A DNA stretch of 64,000 nt from Paenochrobactrum glaciei (GTDB lineage Bacteria; Pseudomonadota; Alphaproteobacteria; Rhizobiales; Rhizobiaceae). The translations under genes and the position numbers were made by a program. Positions 36,278 through 44,857 of this stretch are shown piece by piece (within the stretch, counting starts at the first letter, position 1; each line of letters opens with the position of its first letter). The DNA lies in the NCBI RefSeq assembly GCF_039522165.1, contig NZ_BAAADE010000007.1, forward strand, positions 62,001 through 126,000, given 5' to 3'. The notes beneath the pieces were generated by a model. That model was given only the letters and a program-made list of their open reading frames with translations, was not told where the DNA came from and did no database searches.

Positions 36278-37267
36278 TCAGTAACGACTAATGACCGTCA
36301 AAAATCCACTAACTTGACGCATTTGAGCACCATGCGCCTGTGCAACAGCACCAAGTGCATCGATCGGATTTTTAAGATCGTAAACACCTGTAACTCGTTG
36401 TTCGCCGAGATTCCCATCAGCTAATATGATCTTACCCTTATAGTGCCTACGAAGTTCGCTGATGACATCAGCAATTGGCCAGTCTTTAACCACCAGCATA
36501 CCGCTACGCCATCCACCGGCGAGCTCTGGAGCGTCATTGCCGCGCTCAACCTCACCATTGCGGGAAATCCTCAGCCAGTCACCAGCTTCCAAAGGCGCAC
36601 CAAGTGCTTGATCCGCTCCTACACTCGCAACTCCCACGCGCCCATGGTTCACAGCGACAGCAACTCCACCGGCAATCAGCTTTACATCAAAAGCTGTGCC
36701 AAGAACTGTTGTTTCAACATTCGATGCCTCCACCTTAAATGGCCTATTCTTATTAGGCACAACTTCAAAATAAGCTTCTCCGGTCAATAGGCGAATGAGC
36801 CGCGTTTGCGGCTCAAAGGCAACCTCAATTGCGCTATCAGCGCCTAGATGGACAACACTTCCATCTTCCAAAGCTATCTGACGCATTTCGGCAGTGGCAG
36901 TTGAGTAGTCAGCTGCCAGCCATATACTGATTGCAGGCAGGAAAATGATGGCCATACAGACAGACAATGCACCTGCCGCTAATGCAGCAATATTGCGCGG
37001 GCGAAATTTTGCCCGCGAAGATGTCAATCGGTTATGTGACTGAGACCTATTAGCTTTTGCCATCATATCGTCGGAAGCTTGACCAGCCATGCCCACAGTA
37101 TTCCACACATATTGTGCTTCATTCCATGCAGGCAGATTTTCGGAATTACTCTTGCACCAAGCATCAAAACGAGCTTGCAAATCCGCATCGTCAGGGGCTT
37201 CCTGAAGAGCTATCAACCAATGAAGTGCTTCCCTACTGGCTTTTTCTGATGGTGCATTCGATTTAAT
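36278..37267 (-). CDS. fecR: FecR-type anti-sigma / sensor protein, module 2 (probable ATT start)
   Basis: Domains as in module 1: DUF4880, one membrane segment (NIAALAAGALSVCMAIIFLP), and periplasmic FecR domain (QIALEDGSVVHLGADSAIEV onward). The first usual start codon in frame is a TTG at 37216, but the DUF4880 homology (ASREALHWLIALQEAPDD) already begins upstream of it. The open frame continues to a stop before 37290 without ATG, GTG or TTG. An ATT at 37267 follows GGGAGA at ideal spacing (seven bases), so an ATT start is proposed. The alternative is an N-terminally shortened protein from 37216, or a lost start codon. Confidence 0.7.
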   Translation of the reverse strand: MKSNAPSEKASREALHWLIALQEAPDDADLQARFDAWCKSNSENLPAWNEAQYVWNTVGMAGQASDDMMAKANRSQSHNRLTSSRAKFRPRNIAALAAGALSVCMAIIFLPAISIWLAADYSTATAEMRQIALEDGSVVHLGADSAIEVAFEPQTRLIRLLTGEAYFEVVPNKNRPFKVEASNVETTVLGTAFDVKLIAGGVAVAVNHGRVGVASVGADQALGAPLEAGDWLRISRNGEVERGNDAPELAGGWRSGMLVVKDWPIADVISELRRHYKGKIILADGNLGEQRVTGVYDLKNPIDALGAVAQAHGAQMRQVSGFLTVISRY

Positions 37268-37394
37268 GAGTCTGTCTCCCGAAAGAACTTACGGCGCTTT
37301 GATAGCTTGCTAACCAATCAATTGAAATAACGCATCTATATAAAGAACGATCGACAACGCTCTTTTTTCAACAACTGGTTCATATGGCTAAGTT

Positions 37395-37895
37395 TCATAT
37401 CAAAAGCCGTTTACGGCAATGTTGCAATCCCTCATAAACAAGGGCATGAGCAAGTGCGACTGAGATGCCTAAATGGCTGGCGATTTCCTTCAGCTTACAC
37501 CCTTCGAAACGGTGCATATGGAGAGCTATTCGCGTTCGCTCAGGCAACTCCTCCATAGCATCGATCACGATGCGTAATTCATCCCGATCCGCTAAGATGT
37601 CTTCCTGTGAAGGCCGATCCTCAGCCACGGCCTCAAAATCCGCATTGTCGTCATATCGCCGTCGTTCGATACCAGAACGTCTTATCCAATCGATTGCAAG
37701 ATTACGAATGATACGACGAAGATAGCGTACCGGTTCATCTAGTGATCGATCCACAGCTGATGATTTCAGACGAAGGAACGCTTCTTGAACAACATCCTCG
37801 CCCTGCGAGCGATCGCCTACGATAGCTGTGGCATAGTCAATCAGTTCGACACGATGGTCCAGATATATCCTGAGGTTCTTTTCAGAATAACTCAA
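37395..37895 (-). CDS. fecI: ECF sigma factor, FecI type, module 2
   Basis: 166 residues. Region 2: YATAIVGDRSQGEDVVQEAF with LRLKSS and RNLAIDWIRRS; region 4: LPERTRIALHMHRFEGCKLK and EIASHLGISVALAHALVYEG. It heads module 2, 127 bp upstream of the FecR gene. It should activate the receptor and transport genes in response to the module 2 siderophore. Confidence 0.88.
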   Translation of the reverse strand: MSYSEKNLRIYLDHRVELIDYATAIVGDRSQGEDVVQEAFLRLKSSAVDRSLDEPVRYLRRIIRNLAIDWIRRSGIERRRYDDNADFEAVAEDRPSQEDILADRDELRIVIDAMEELPERTRIALHMHRFEGCKLKEIASHLGISVALAHALVYEGLQHCRKRLLI

Positions 37896-38229
37896 CTTAT
37901 ATTACCTCATGAATACCATAGCCCAGATAGATAGAAAGGTTCACCAACACGCTTGTCCACCATCATAAATGCGGTTCCAAAAGCCGTTTCAAATTTACCA
38001 ATTATAATTGATTAAAGCTGAAAAAGACCACCAATAAATATGAGTAAAATACACATCTTTTCAATGATATCACTCAAAATCTCTGAAAGATCATTAAATT
38101 AGGATGAAATACGAATTACGGAAATGACTACCAAGCAATCACTCAAGAGGCTTATGCCATAATGAATTTTGTTTTTTATGTGCTTACTTGAACAATGTCA
38201 GTTATCATCTCCACATACAAAAACAATGC
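37896..38229. other. Intergenic stretch upstream of module 2
   Basis: AT-rich and without a credible gene. It should contain the sigma gene promoter. No Fur or Irr box was recognised by eye. Confidence 0.4.
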
Positions 38230-38415
38230 ATTGTGTATGGTTGCGCGGTTCGTTACCCCCGATTTGAACCTGCTTCAGCTAAAGTACTGATATGTCTTAT
38301 AAAACGAGATTTTGGCGCGTTTCGTAGGCTCTGTCTACCAGCCAATTATTTGAATTTATTGAAGGTTTTAAGTTGCATCTGGTTGCGGGGGCACGCAACT
38401 ACCTATACCGACATT
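38230..38415. repeat. Module-border repeat, copy D, at the composition boundary
   Basis: ATTGTGTATGGTTGCG, CCCCCGATTTGAACCTG, a weaker hairpin region, then GGTTGCGGGGGCACGCAACT and ACCTATACCGACATT. This copy is the most diverged in the right half. Immediately to its right the base composition rises and the mobile-element genes begin, so it may mark an old integration junction. Confidence 0.6.
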
Positions 38416-38598
38416 CGCTAAAAGTTGCGATCTAGCAGCGTTTAAGAGACAGAAGATCGCGCCTTTCAACATATGCACACCGACAAACGGTACAACACTC
38501 TAGCCGATAATGACCGTCATACCTGACACCGTAGGAGGTAAAACGCACATCTAACCTCGCTCATCTTCTTGGGCGCACGCAGCCTCCGCAACCTAGCT

Positions 38599-40422
38599 CT
38601 ACTCGACAGGGATAAGCAGGACGCAAACGTCGTCGCTGGGCGACATGATTGTCGTGCGGATTTTCGCGCGCGTCACGCTCACGCGGAGGTTCTGGCGGGC
38701 TTGCATCATCGCCCCCGCGCGGACGTTGCCGCCCACAATACGATCCGGGTTACCGACGATCTCACCCTTGTAGCGCTTCGGCCATCCTTCGAAGATGATG
38801 ACCTCATCGAACTGCTTCCCCTTTGCCTTATGCATGTTCATCACAACGACACCCGTCTCCGGCTTGTGAGCAGTCGCGAAATACTCCTGCACGAATGCTT
38901 GGCGAGTGACCGCCAGAGCGTTCTTGTATCCGCCGGTATCACGCCAATCCTGCGACAGGCTTTGCCGGAGCTGCGTTCCGCGTTCGAGAAGCCGGACGTT
39001 GCGCGCCTCCTTCGCAACCTCGGCGAGCCGAGTGCAGGCCCCAGCATCAAGCACCGCTCGAATGGCAGTCCAGTCGCCGTCAGGCTGTCCAGTCAGCGCA
39101 ATAGCCGTTGCAGCCTCATGGACCGCGAACGTGGCTTGCAAGACGCTGTTCGCCGGAACGGCCTTTCCCTTCGCAAGGCAGTCATTCCATTTGCCGAGCG
39201 CCGAGCGGAATCGCATAGCTTCCGTCAGGTCGCCCTTCGTCGGCGACTGGCCCCCTCGACCGCTGAAATAGCTGCAAAGCACATCGACGAATTCGTCAAA
39301 GCAGCCGGCGTGACTTCGCTGCTGGAGAAGGAAGGCAATCACCTCCGCCGCCAGGATCGGGCCTTCCATGTCGACGACGGCCGTATGCGAGATCGGAGGC
39401 ACGTTGCCCAAGGGCTCGCGCAGTTTGTCGGAGACCAGCCGAGTCATACGCTTAGTCGGCACCAGAATCGCAAGCGACCAGTCCCGGCTGCCCGTCGCGA
39501 TTAGCCGCTTACGCGCTTTCAGAACCTGAGCGACAAGCGAGGCGAAAGCCTGATTAGGATTCGAGGCAAACCCCTCGTAGTCCATGCCCTGATACGCTTC
39601 TTCCCGAAATTTGCCGGTAAGGAGGTGGTTGCCGAACAAGGCAATGTCTGTCCCCTTGCTGCGATGGTTGTCCCCGGCCAAATCGTGCTCGGAAGGCTTA
39701 AAAGCCTCCCTGAAGTGGTCGAGACGCTCCGGGTCCGCGCCAATAAAATCAAAGATACGCTGCTCTGGATCGGCCAAAGCGATTAGCGTGCTGCTCTTCC
39801 CGAGCGCCTGGACCACGTGCCACTGCTGAGCGCTGGTATCCTGAAACTCGTCGAGGATGATGAACGGATACATGGTCGACACAAGGTTGCGAACCTTGGC
39901 GGAGCCATGCAACAGGACAGCCACTCGCTCCGCGAACAGGTCGAAGCAGATTTTACCTTCCTCGGTCGCAAGCCGCATCCGCTCGGCAATCTCAAGCGCG
40001 GCTTTCTGAGCCTTCTCCTCCTCAGTGAGCTTGGACGGCGCCTTGAATGCGCTGCGAATCGCCGACAGCGCGATCGCCTCGTTTGGTGGTGTCAGAATTG
40101 CCATCCGGCGCGGAAACCCGACCAGATAGCCGTGCGCCTTGAGAAGGCGCCAGAAGAAGGAGTGATACGTGTCGACCTCGATCCGCTTCTTCTCCTCCTT
40201 TGTGACGGACTGCTCTTCGTCGATCGCCTCGAAGACGCGCGAAACCGTTGCGCGCGCAAAACTCAGAAACAGGATGCGCTGGCCCGGTCTGAGTTTTTCG
40301 CGGGCAATCTTCGCCGCCTTCAAAATGGACACGGTGGTCTTGCCGGAGCCGGGGCCGCCAACGACGAGCTGATGTCCGTCTTCCTTCAGAACATCCTTCT
40401 GCGCGGGAGTCAGATAGAACAT
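38599..40422 (-). CDS. gajB: UvrD/Rep-type helicase, Gabija GajB-like
   Basis: 607 residues from the ATG at 40422, eight bases after the nuclease stop, with AGAGGG upstream; a longer frame to 40542 lies within the nuclease gene. All SF1A motifs are visible: LTPAQKDVL, Walker A GGPGSGKTT (about 22-30), DTYHSFFWRLL, Walker B IILDEFQDTSAQQWHVVQAL, ALADPEQRIFDFIGA, NHRSKGTDIALFG, MNMHKAKGKQFDEVIIFEG and LRVSVTRAKIRT. In Gabija systems GajB senses nucleic-acid termini and activates the GajA nuclease. The pair and order match. The protein is longer than the founding GajB (about 494 residues), so this is a variant. Confidence 0.75.
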   Translation of the reverse strand: MFYLTPAQKDVLKEDGHQLVVGGPGSGKTTVSILKAAKIAREKLRPGQRILFLSFARATVSRVFEAIDEEQSVTKEEKKRIEVDTYHSFFWRLLKAHGYLVGFPRRMAILTPPNEAIALSAIRSAFKAPSKLTEEEKAQKAALEIAERMRLATEEGKICFDLFAERVAVLLHGSAKVRNLVSTMYPFIILDEFQDTSAQQWHVVQALGKSSTLIALADPEQRIFDFIGADPERLDHFREAFKPSEHDLAGDNHRSKGTDIALFGNHLLTGKFREEAYQGMDYEGFASNPNQAFASLVAQVLKARKRLIATGSRDWSLAILVPTKRMTRLVSDKLREPLGNVPPISHTAVVDMEGPILAAEVIAFLLQQRSHAGCFDEFVDVLCSYFSGRGGQSPTKGDLTEAMRFRSALGKWNDCLAKGKAVPANSVLQATFAVHEAATAIALTGQPDGDWTAIRAVLDAGACTRLAEVAKEARNVRLLERGTQLRQSLSQDWRDTGGYKNALAVTRQAFVQEYFATAHKPETGVVVMNMHKAKGKQFDEVIIFEGWPKRYKGEIVGNPDRIVGGNVRAGAMMQARQNLRVSVTRAKIRTTIMSPSDDVCVLLIPVE

Positions 40423-40430
40423 TCGACCCT

Positions 40431-42245
40431 CTATTCGCCGGGCTCGTCGGCAGCGTTGTCGCCCTTCCCCAGCGGAAGGGCCGGCGGCGCGGGCGGCGGA
40501 TCGCAGAGTGCCTTGAGGGTCACACAGGCCTCGCGAATCCACGACGGGATCTCAGCCTCGGAACATTGGCCGAGGAAATCCGCGATTCCCCAATTGCCCT
40601 TTGCCCAGCCGAAATACTCCTTCAGCGCGACGATCAGGTTGGCCTTCGGGTCGGGGAACTTCTGCAACAGGTGCTGCGGCCAGTCGAGCGCATCGGAAAA
40701 GCGCTCAAGCGCGGCCTGGGTCGTGTTTTTGAGGATGAGATCTTCGATGCCCTTTTCCTCATGCATGAACAGGCGTTCGACCTGGGCTTCGATAGCGGCC
40801 TTTGCCGGGTCGGTCTGCTTGTCACACAGCGCGAACGTCCGCTTGCCCAAGCCCTTATAAAGCCCAGCCAGATCAGCAATCTGCGACTCGGTGCCCGCAT
40901 CGATGATGCAGATGCCGAGAGCTTCGAGCGAGGCATAGACACCCGGGCTCAGTTCAGAAAGCCGGCGGGCCGCGACCGGAAAGGCGCTCGCCTCGGTCGC
41001 GCCCTCGGCGATGAGGACGCGGCGGGACAGCAGGCCCTCGCAAAAGCGCGTGCGAAATTCCTGGCGATAGCGCTTATGCTTCACGCTGTCGGGTAGCGCA
41101 ATCTGCGACTGTTTCAGCATCCCGTCATTCGCCCGCGACAGGATCACCGTTTCGTCGAGCTTGAATTCCTCAAGGACATAGGGCGAGTGCGAAGTGACGA
41201 TCGATTGTGACGCCAGCTTGCGCAGCTCATGAACGATCCGCTTCTGGGCATAGGGCGGGATCGCGGTCTCGACCTCCTCCATGGCGAAGATAACGTTCTG
41301 CTTGTCCTCGGCAATCTGCGACAGCATCGCCAGCACCAGCATGTTAATGGTGCCAGTGCCCTGCCGGAAGAAGGGCGCGGCATGGGCACCATCGCCGGTG
41401 GCGATGAACGCCGTCACAACCTTGCGCAGATGCTCGCGCGTGAGGTTTGAGACCTTGAGATGGGGCTTTACGCCCCATTCCCGCGGCACATATTTCTTCA
41501 GCGACTTGTCGATGCTCTCCAGTACGCCCGAGATGCCGATTGTGGGATCGCTCGCAACATCGAACGCTGCCAGCGTGCCGATCGTGCCTTCCCACATTTG
41601 CGGCCGGATCTCCTTCAACCGCAGGATGATGTCGAGCAGGCTTCCATGCTCTAGGCTGAGCGCACGCGAACCCGTGCGCAGCGAGCGCAGGAAGAGGAAA
41701 CCGCAATGCTGCTTGTCCTTCTTGGAGAAGGGCACCGGAGTCTCTTCCTCCGTCAGACTGCGCGCGTAATAGGTATTGCCGACAAAATCGTCCTCATCCG
41801 CGTCATATGCTCCGATGAAGGTGACGCGCAGCGCAGCCTTGATGTTCGCAGCATCCACGCCTGCGGGAGTTGCTTCCGTGAAGAAATCCCCCGTCTCGAC
41901 ATTGAGCCACTCGATATTGCCGCCAAACCGGGCTTCCTGTTCCTCCGACAGCCCGATGATCGTGACCTCGACAGTAATTTGCGGGGCGGATTGCGGCTCT
42001 GCTGGCGCTGCGCCCTCTTCGGCCGGAGCCGGATCCACCGACAGATATTTACCCTCATAGAAATCGTGCTCGTCAACAGGAGGCCGGCGGTTCAGTCGAT
42101 CCGGCCCAAGCGCAAGATCTATGGCTTCAAGCACGGAGGACTTTCCAGTGTTGTTGTCGCCGATGAGGACGGCGTGATCGGGCAGAAGCAATTTAGTTGA
42201 ACTGATGCCTCGAAAATTCTCAATATACACCGCGTAAATCTTCAA
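40431..42245 (-). CDS. gajA: OLD-family ATPase/TOPRIM endonuclease, Gabija GajA-like
   Basis: About 604 residues. The start is taken at TTG 42245, where the OLD-type N-terminus LKIYAVYIENFRGISS begins with GGGGG six bases upstream; the frame is open to an ATG at 42269 and to 42317. Walker A LIGDNNTGKSSVLEAI, signature FFRQGTGTINMLVLAML, Walker B NVIFAMEEVETAIPP. C-terminal TOPRIM: VLIAEGATEASAFPVAARRL (metal Glu) and FALCDKQTDPAKAA (acidic pair). GajA cleaves DNA when nucleotides are depleted during phage infection. Acidic Pro/Ala loop near residue 100. With GajB just downstream, Gabija-like defence is likely. Confidence 0.78.
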   Translation of the reverse strand: MKIYAVYIENFRGISSTKLLLPDHAVLIGDNNTGKSSVLEAIDLALGPDRLNRRPPVDEHDFYEGKYLSVDPAPAEEGAAPAEPQSAPQITVEVTIIGLSEEQEARFGGNIEWLNVETGDFFTEATPAGVDAANIKAALRVTFIGAYDADEDDFVGNTYYARSLTEEETPVPFSKKDKQHCGFLFLRSLRTGSRALSLEHGSLLDIILRLKEIRPQMWEGTIGTLAAFDVASDPTIGISGVLESIDKSLKKYVPREWGVKPHLKVSNLTREHLRKVVTAFIATGDGAHAAPFFRQGTGTINMLVLAMLSQIAEDKQNVIFAMEEVETAIPPYAQKRIVHELRKLASQSIVTSHSPYVLEEFKLDETVILSRANDGMLKQSQIALPDSVKHKRYRQEFRTRFCEGLLSRRVLIAEGATEASAFPVAARRLSELSPGVYASLEALGICIIDAGTESQIADLAGLYKGLGKRTFALCDKQTDPAKAAIEAQVERLFMHEEKGIEDLILKNTTQAALERFSDALDWPQHLLQKFPDPKANLIVALKEYFGWAKGNWGIADFLGQCSEAEIPSWIREACVTLKALCDPPPAPPALPLGKGDNAADEPGE

Positions 42246-42561
42246 AATCGCCCCCCTAACGGCATACATTTCATGCTGTACTTTCTTCACACTATACTCT
42301 TCTCCCCAAAACGTCATCCACCGTATCAGGGAGTGTCAAGTTTTCCGGTAAGTACTTTGAAAAAGCGAACAGGATCCCGTATTGGGATCGTAGTAACCGA
42401 GATCAAGTGCCGAACCCAAAGGTGGATCTTACAGGGGAGAGAAAAGTTCCGATTGCAACCAAATGCAGTGTGAGTTCCATAGCAACCGGTCATTCCTCGA
42501 ATAAACTGCAAGATTGCCTCGATATGCGCTGCACAAGAATTATAATGCATGTCCGTCGTTT
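42246..42561. other. Gap upstream of the Gabija-like pair
   Basis: Should contain the promoter of the nuclease gene. A minus-strand frame ending FFKVLTGKLDTP (42326-42586) has a transposase-like look but cannot be assigned. Confidence 0.35.
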
Positions 42562-43440
42562 TTAATCCGGATGACGAGCGAGCCAATCCTCTGCGATATC
42601 GAGACGATCAGCATGCTGCTCCGCCAGCATCCGATAAAATGCCGCGAGCATCGCGATTGTCTTTCTCGACCTCATAGACTGATAGTATTGGTAGGTCATT
42701 GCATTCTTTAGGTATCTATTATCTGTACGAGACCCCTCGGATAGGGTGTCCTTGCAATACCACCGAACACCATCAGGTTGCAGACTGCCCACATCTTCCA
42801 TGAGCTTCGCATTATAGTGCCACGGGTTGATCTCGTGATCGACTTTCCAAACATGAAGGAAGCCAGACTCGACATAGAGCTGCATGATCAGCTCGTCGTG
42901 CTCGGAATGCTCCAGCACGAGTTTGTCGACGTCGCTAAGATGCTGGATATTTTTATCGATCTTCCGAGCGCCATTCAGGATGTGGTTTGTCGACTGCCTC
43001 ATCAGGTCTAAGCCGCTAGGATGCGCCTGCCAAGCCTGAAATTCCTCGTCCGTGACATCCACGGTAGCATCGGCGACTTCGACTAGCTTCGCGCTATTCA
43101 GTAGATCCTTAGGAGTGCAAAATCGGTATTCTTGACGAGATCGAAGCCGTTGGCCGCGTAAGCCTGCGCAACGAGACGACTACAGAACTGTTTGGGTGTT
43201 CCTTTTTTTCCCAGCCCCTGCCACGCCCTACCAGCTTCTAATGTAGCATACTCACTTCCGATGCGCTCTTGGACATAGTTGCAGATTTTAATTGCTGTGG
43301 AGGGTTCCAATCCGCCCTCAAGGCGAAGAGCGAATACAGCGTTGTGTATTCGCCGAATGTACCCCGTCTCCCGTCGCGTCGCTAGTCGTCAGGATCACAT
43401 CCCCGCGCTTCAATACCTGTTCGTTCAATCGCTTTTTCAT
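42562..43440 (-). pseudogene. Permuted papain-like (YiiX/YaeF-type) hydrolase, decayed
   Basis: Three frames join into one protein. From the ATG at 43440 (GGGAGA upstream): LNEQVLKRGDVILTTSDATG, the papain-like N-terminal signature of the YiiX/NlpC-P60-permuted group. Then, after a frame change near 43315, LEPSTAIKICNYVQERIGSE and QFCSRLVAQAYAANGFDL with the candidate catalytic Cys. Then, after a single-base loss near 43112, TPKDLLNSAKLVEVADATVD and a 166-residue C-terminal part to 42562. The middle segment expected to hold the catalytic His seems deleted. Probably inactive. It sits next to the Gabija-like pair and on the same strand. Confidence 0.6.
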
Positions 43441-43502
43441 GGAGTCTCCCTAGAGAAGGCCGTTACGGCCGACGCTAGGATTACCTGTGAACACGGTCAA
43501 AG

Positions 43503-43748
43503 TCACCTGTTCCTTAATGCAATCAGGTGGATACTGGTTTTCGATAATGATGATTTGGCGAAGCCGTGATCCGTGGCGATGAAGCGCTCCAGCATCGGGA
43601 CGATGAGCATGGCGGGCTCGATTGGCGCACCGCCTTCGGCCAGGAGGCGGCCATAGTCGGTGAGGTCGCGGTGGAGCGCTGCAGCCAGCTCCACCGTCAC
43701 CTTTACGGTTTTCTCGTCGGCGATGGGGCCGAGTTTCAGCTTGGTCAT
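43503..43748 (-). CDS. DUF2274 protein with altered C-terminus
   Basis: 81 residues: KLGPIADEKTVKVTVELAAA, LHRDLTDYGRLLAEGG and MLERFIATDHGFAK are the DUF2274 signature found beside trbI in Tn4371-like and rhizobial conjugative elements. After GFAK (about 43553) the sequence becomes unrelated (SSLSKTSIHLIALRNR), so the natural end was replaced by a junction. The function is unknown; it is possibly a small regulator. It starts two bases after the trbI stop. Confidence 0.75.
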   Translation of the reverse strand: MTKLKLGPIADEKTVKVTVELAAALHRDLTDYGRLLAEGGAPIEPAMLIVPMLERFIATDHGFAKSSLSKTSIHLIALRNR

Positions 43749-43750
43749 AT

Positions 43751-44857
43751 TCAGCTCCTGTAGGGTTCGAGAACTAAATCTCTTGTAACAATGACCCTGA
43801 CCGGGAAGCCGGGACGAATGGTCAGGGTCGGCGCGACCTGCAACTGGCGTTGGACGATCTGCTGGCCGGCCTGGTTGATCGTGTCCTGCGCGCCATCGCG
43901 GATGGCGCGGATCAGGCGGTCATTGTCGTCGGTGGCGAGTTCCGCGCCGACGCCGAGAAGTGTCGAGAGTGCTGCGGCCTTGGCGAGATCCCACCAGTGG
44001 TAATCGACACCATCCTCCAGTCCGGCAAAGCCCTGTGGATCTGCGCCCAGTTGGCGTTCCAGCACCATGGAACGGCCGTTCGGCAGGATTAGACGGTTCC
44101 AGACAAGCAGCACGCGGCGCTGCCCGAACTCGACGGAATTATCATATTGACCGATGAGCCGGGTGCCCTGCGGCACGAGAAGGATGCTGCCGGTCGGGCT
44201 GTCATAGATGTTCTCCGTGACCTGCGCCGTGATCTGGCCCGGCAGATCGGACCGGATGCCGGTGATGAGGGCCGCCGAGATGACCGCACCGACCTGAAGC
44301 ACGAAGGGCGACGCCGGAGGCGTCACACGGTCGGACGTCACAGTTCGGCGGTCGGCCGCCGCGTTGAGAAAGGCAAGCTGGCGATCCTGCGCGGTCGTGG
44401 GCTGCGCGCCGGCCCCGCCAAGATCAAGGCCTGCAAGCCCCGGCATTGTACCGGGCGCCGCAGCACCCGTCGAACCTTGCCGCGACTGGAAGAAGACGGT
44501 GCTAAGGCGTGCGGCCTCCTCTTCAGCGAGCCGCCGCTGTTCGGCCTCGTCGACGCCGGGCGTCGGAACGACCGGCGGCGCGACGGGCTGGCCGGGAAGC
44601 GCCGGCCCTAGGACGGGGCCGGTATAGTCGCGCGGCAGGCCGGCAAGGCCGTCTGCGGTCTGGCGATTGGCAGTGGAGTAAAGCTCCTCGCCGCCATCAC
44701 CGGGGGCGCGGGTCTGGAGCGCATAGATCAGCACCCCGCTGATACCAACCATGGCGACGGCGGCGACGCTCACCAGCATCTTGCGCGACAGGCGCGTAAC
44801 GCGCGGGGGTTCGGCGCGCAGGTGCATCGGGGCGGCATTGGTATCGGTATCGCTCAT
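43751..44857 (-). CDS. trbI: Conjugal transfer protein TrbI (VirB10-like)
   Basis: 368 residues. Short cytoplasmic N-terminus, one membrane segment (MLVSVAAVAMVGISGVLIYA), a proline-rich periplasmic stretch (GPALPGQPVAPPVVPTPGVD), and the C-terminal VirB10 domain with GSILLVPQGTRLIGQYDNSV and RRVLLVWNRLILPNGRSMVL. It spans the envelope and links inner and outer membrane parts of the transfer channel. Its ATG overlaps the trbG stop by four bases. It appears intact. Confidence 0.9.
   Translation of the reverse strand: MSDTDTNAAPMHLRAEPPRVTRLSRKMLVSVAAVAMVGISGVLIYALQTRAPGDGGEELYSTANRQTADGLAGLPRDYTGPVLGPALPGQPVAPPVVPTPGVDEAEQRRLAEEEAARLSTVFFQSRQGSTGAAAPGTMPGLAGLDLGGAGAQPTTAQDRQLAFLNAAADRRTVTSDRVTPPASPFVLQVGAVISAALITGIRSDLPGQITAQVTENIYDSPTGSILLVPQGTRLIGQYDNSVEFGQRRVLLVWNRLILPNGRSMVLERQLGADPQGFAGLEDGVDYHWWDLAKAAALSTLLGVGAELATDDNDRLIRAIRDGAQDTINQAGQQIVQRQLQVAPTLTIRPGFPVRVIVTRDLVLEPYRS

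Noticed and set aside
38569..39504. Plus-strand frame of 311 codons opposite the helicase
   Set aside because: Antisense of the SF1 helicase; composition rich in Arg, Asp and His is typical of a shadow.
39817..40860. Plus-strand frame of 347 codons across the helicase/nuclease junction
   Set aside because: Crosses two real genes on the other strand and has no family.
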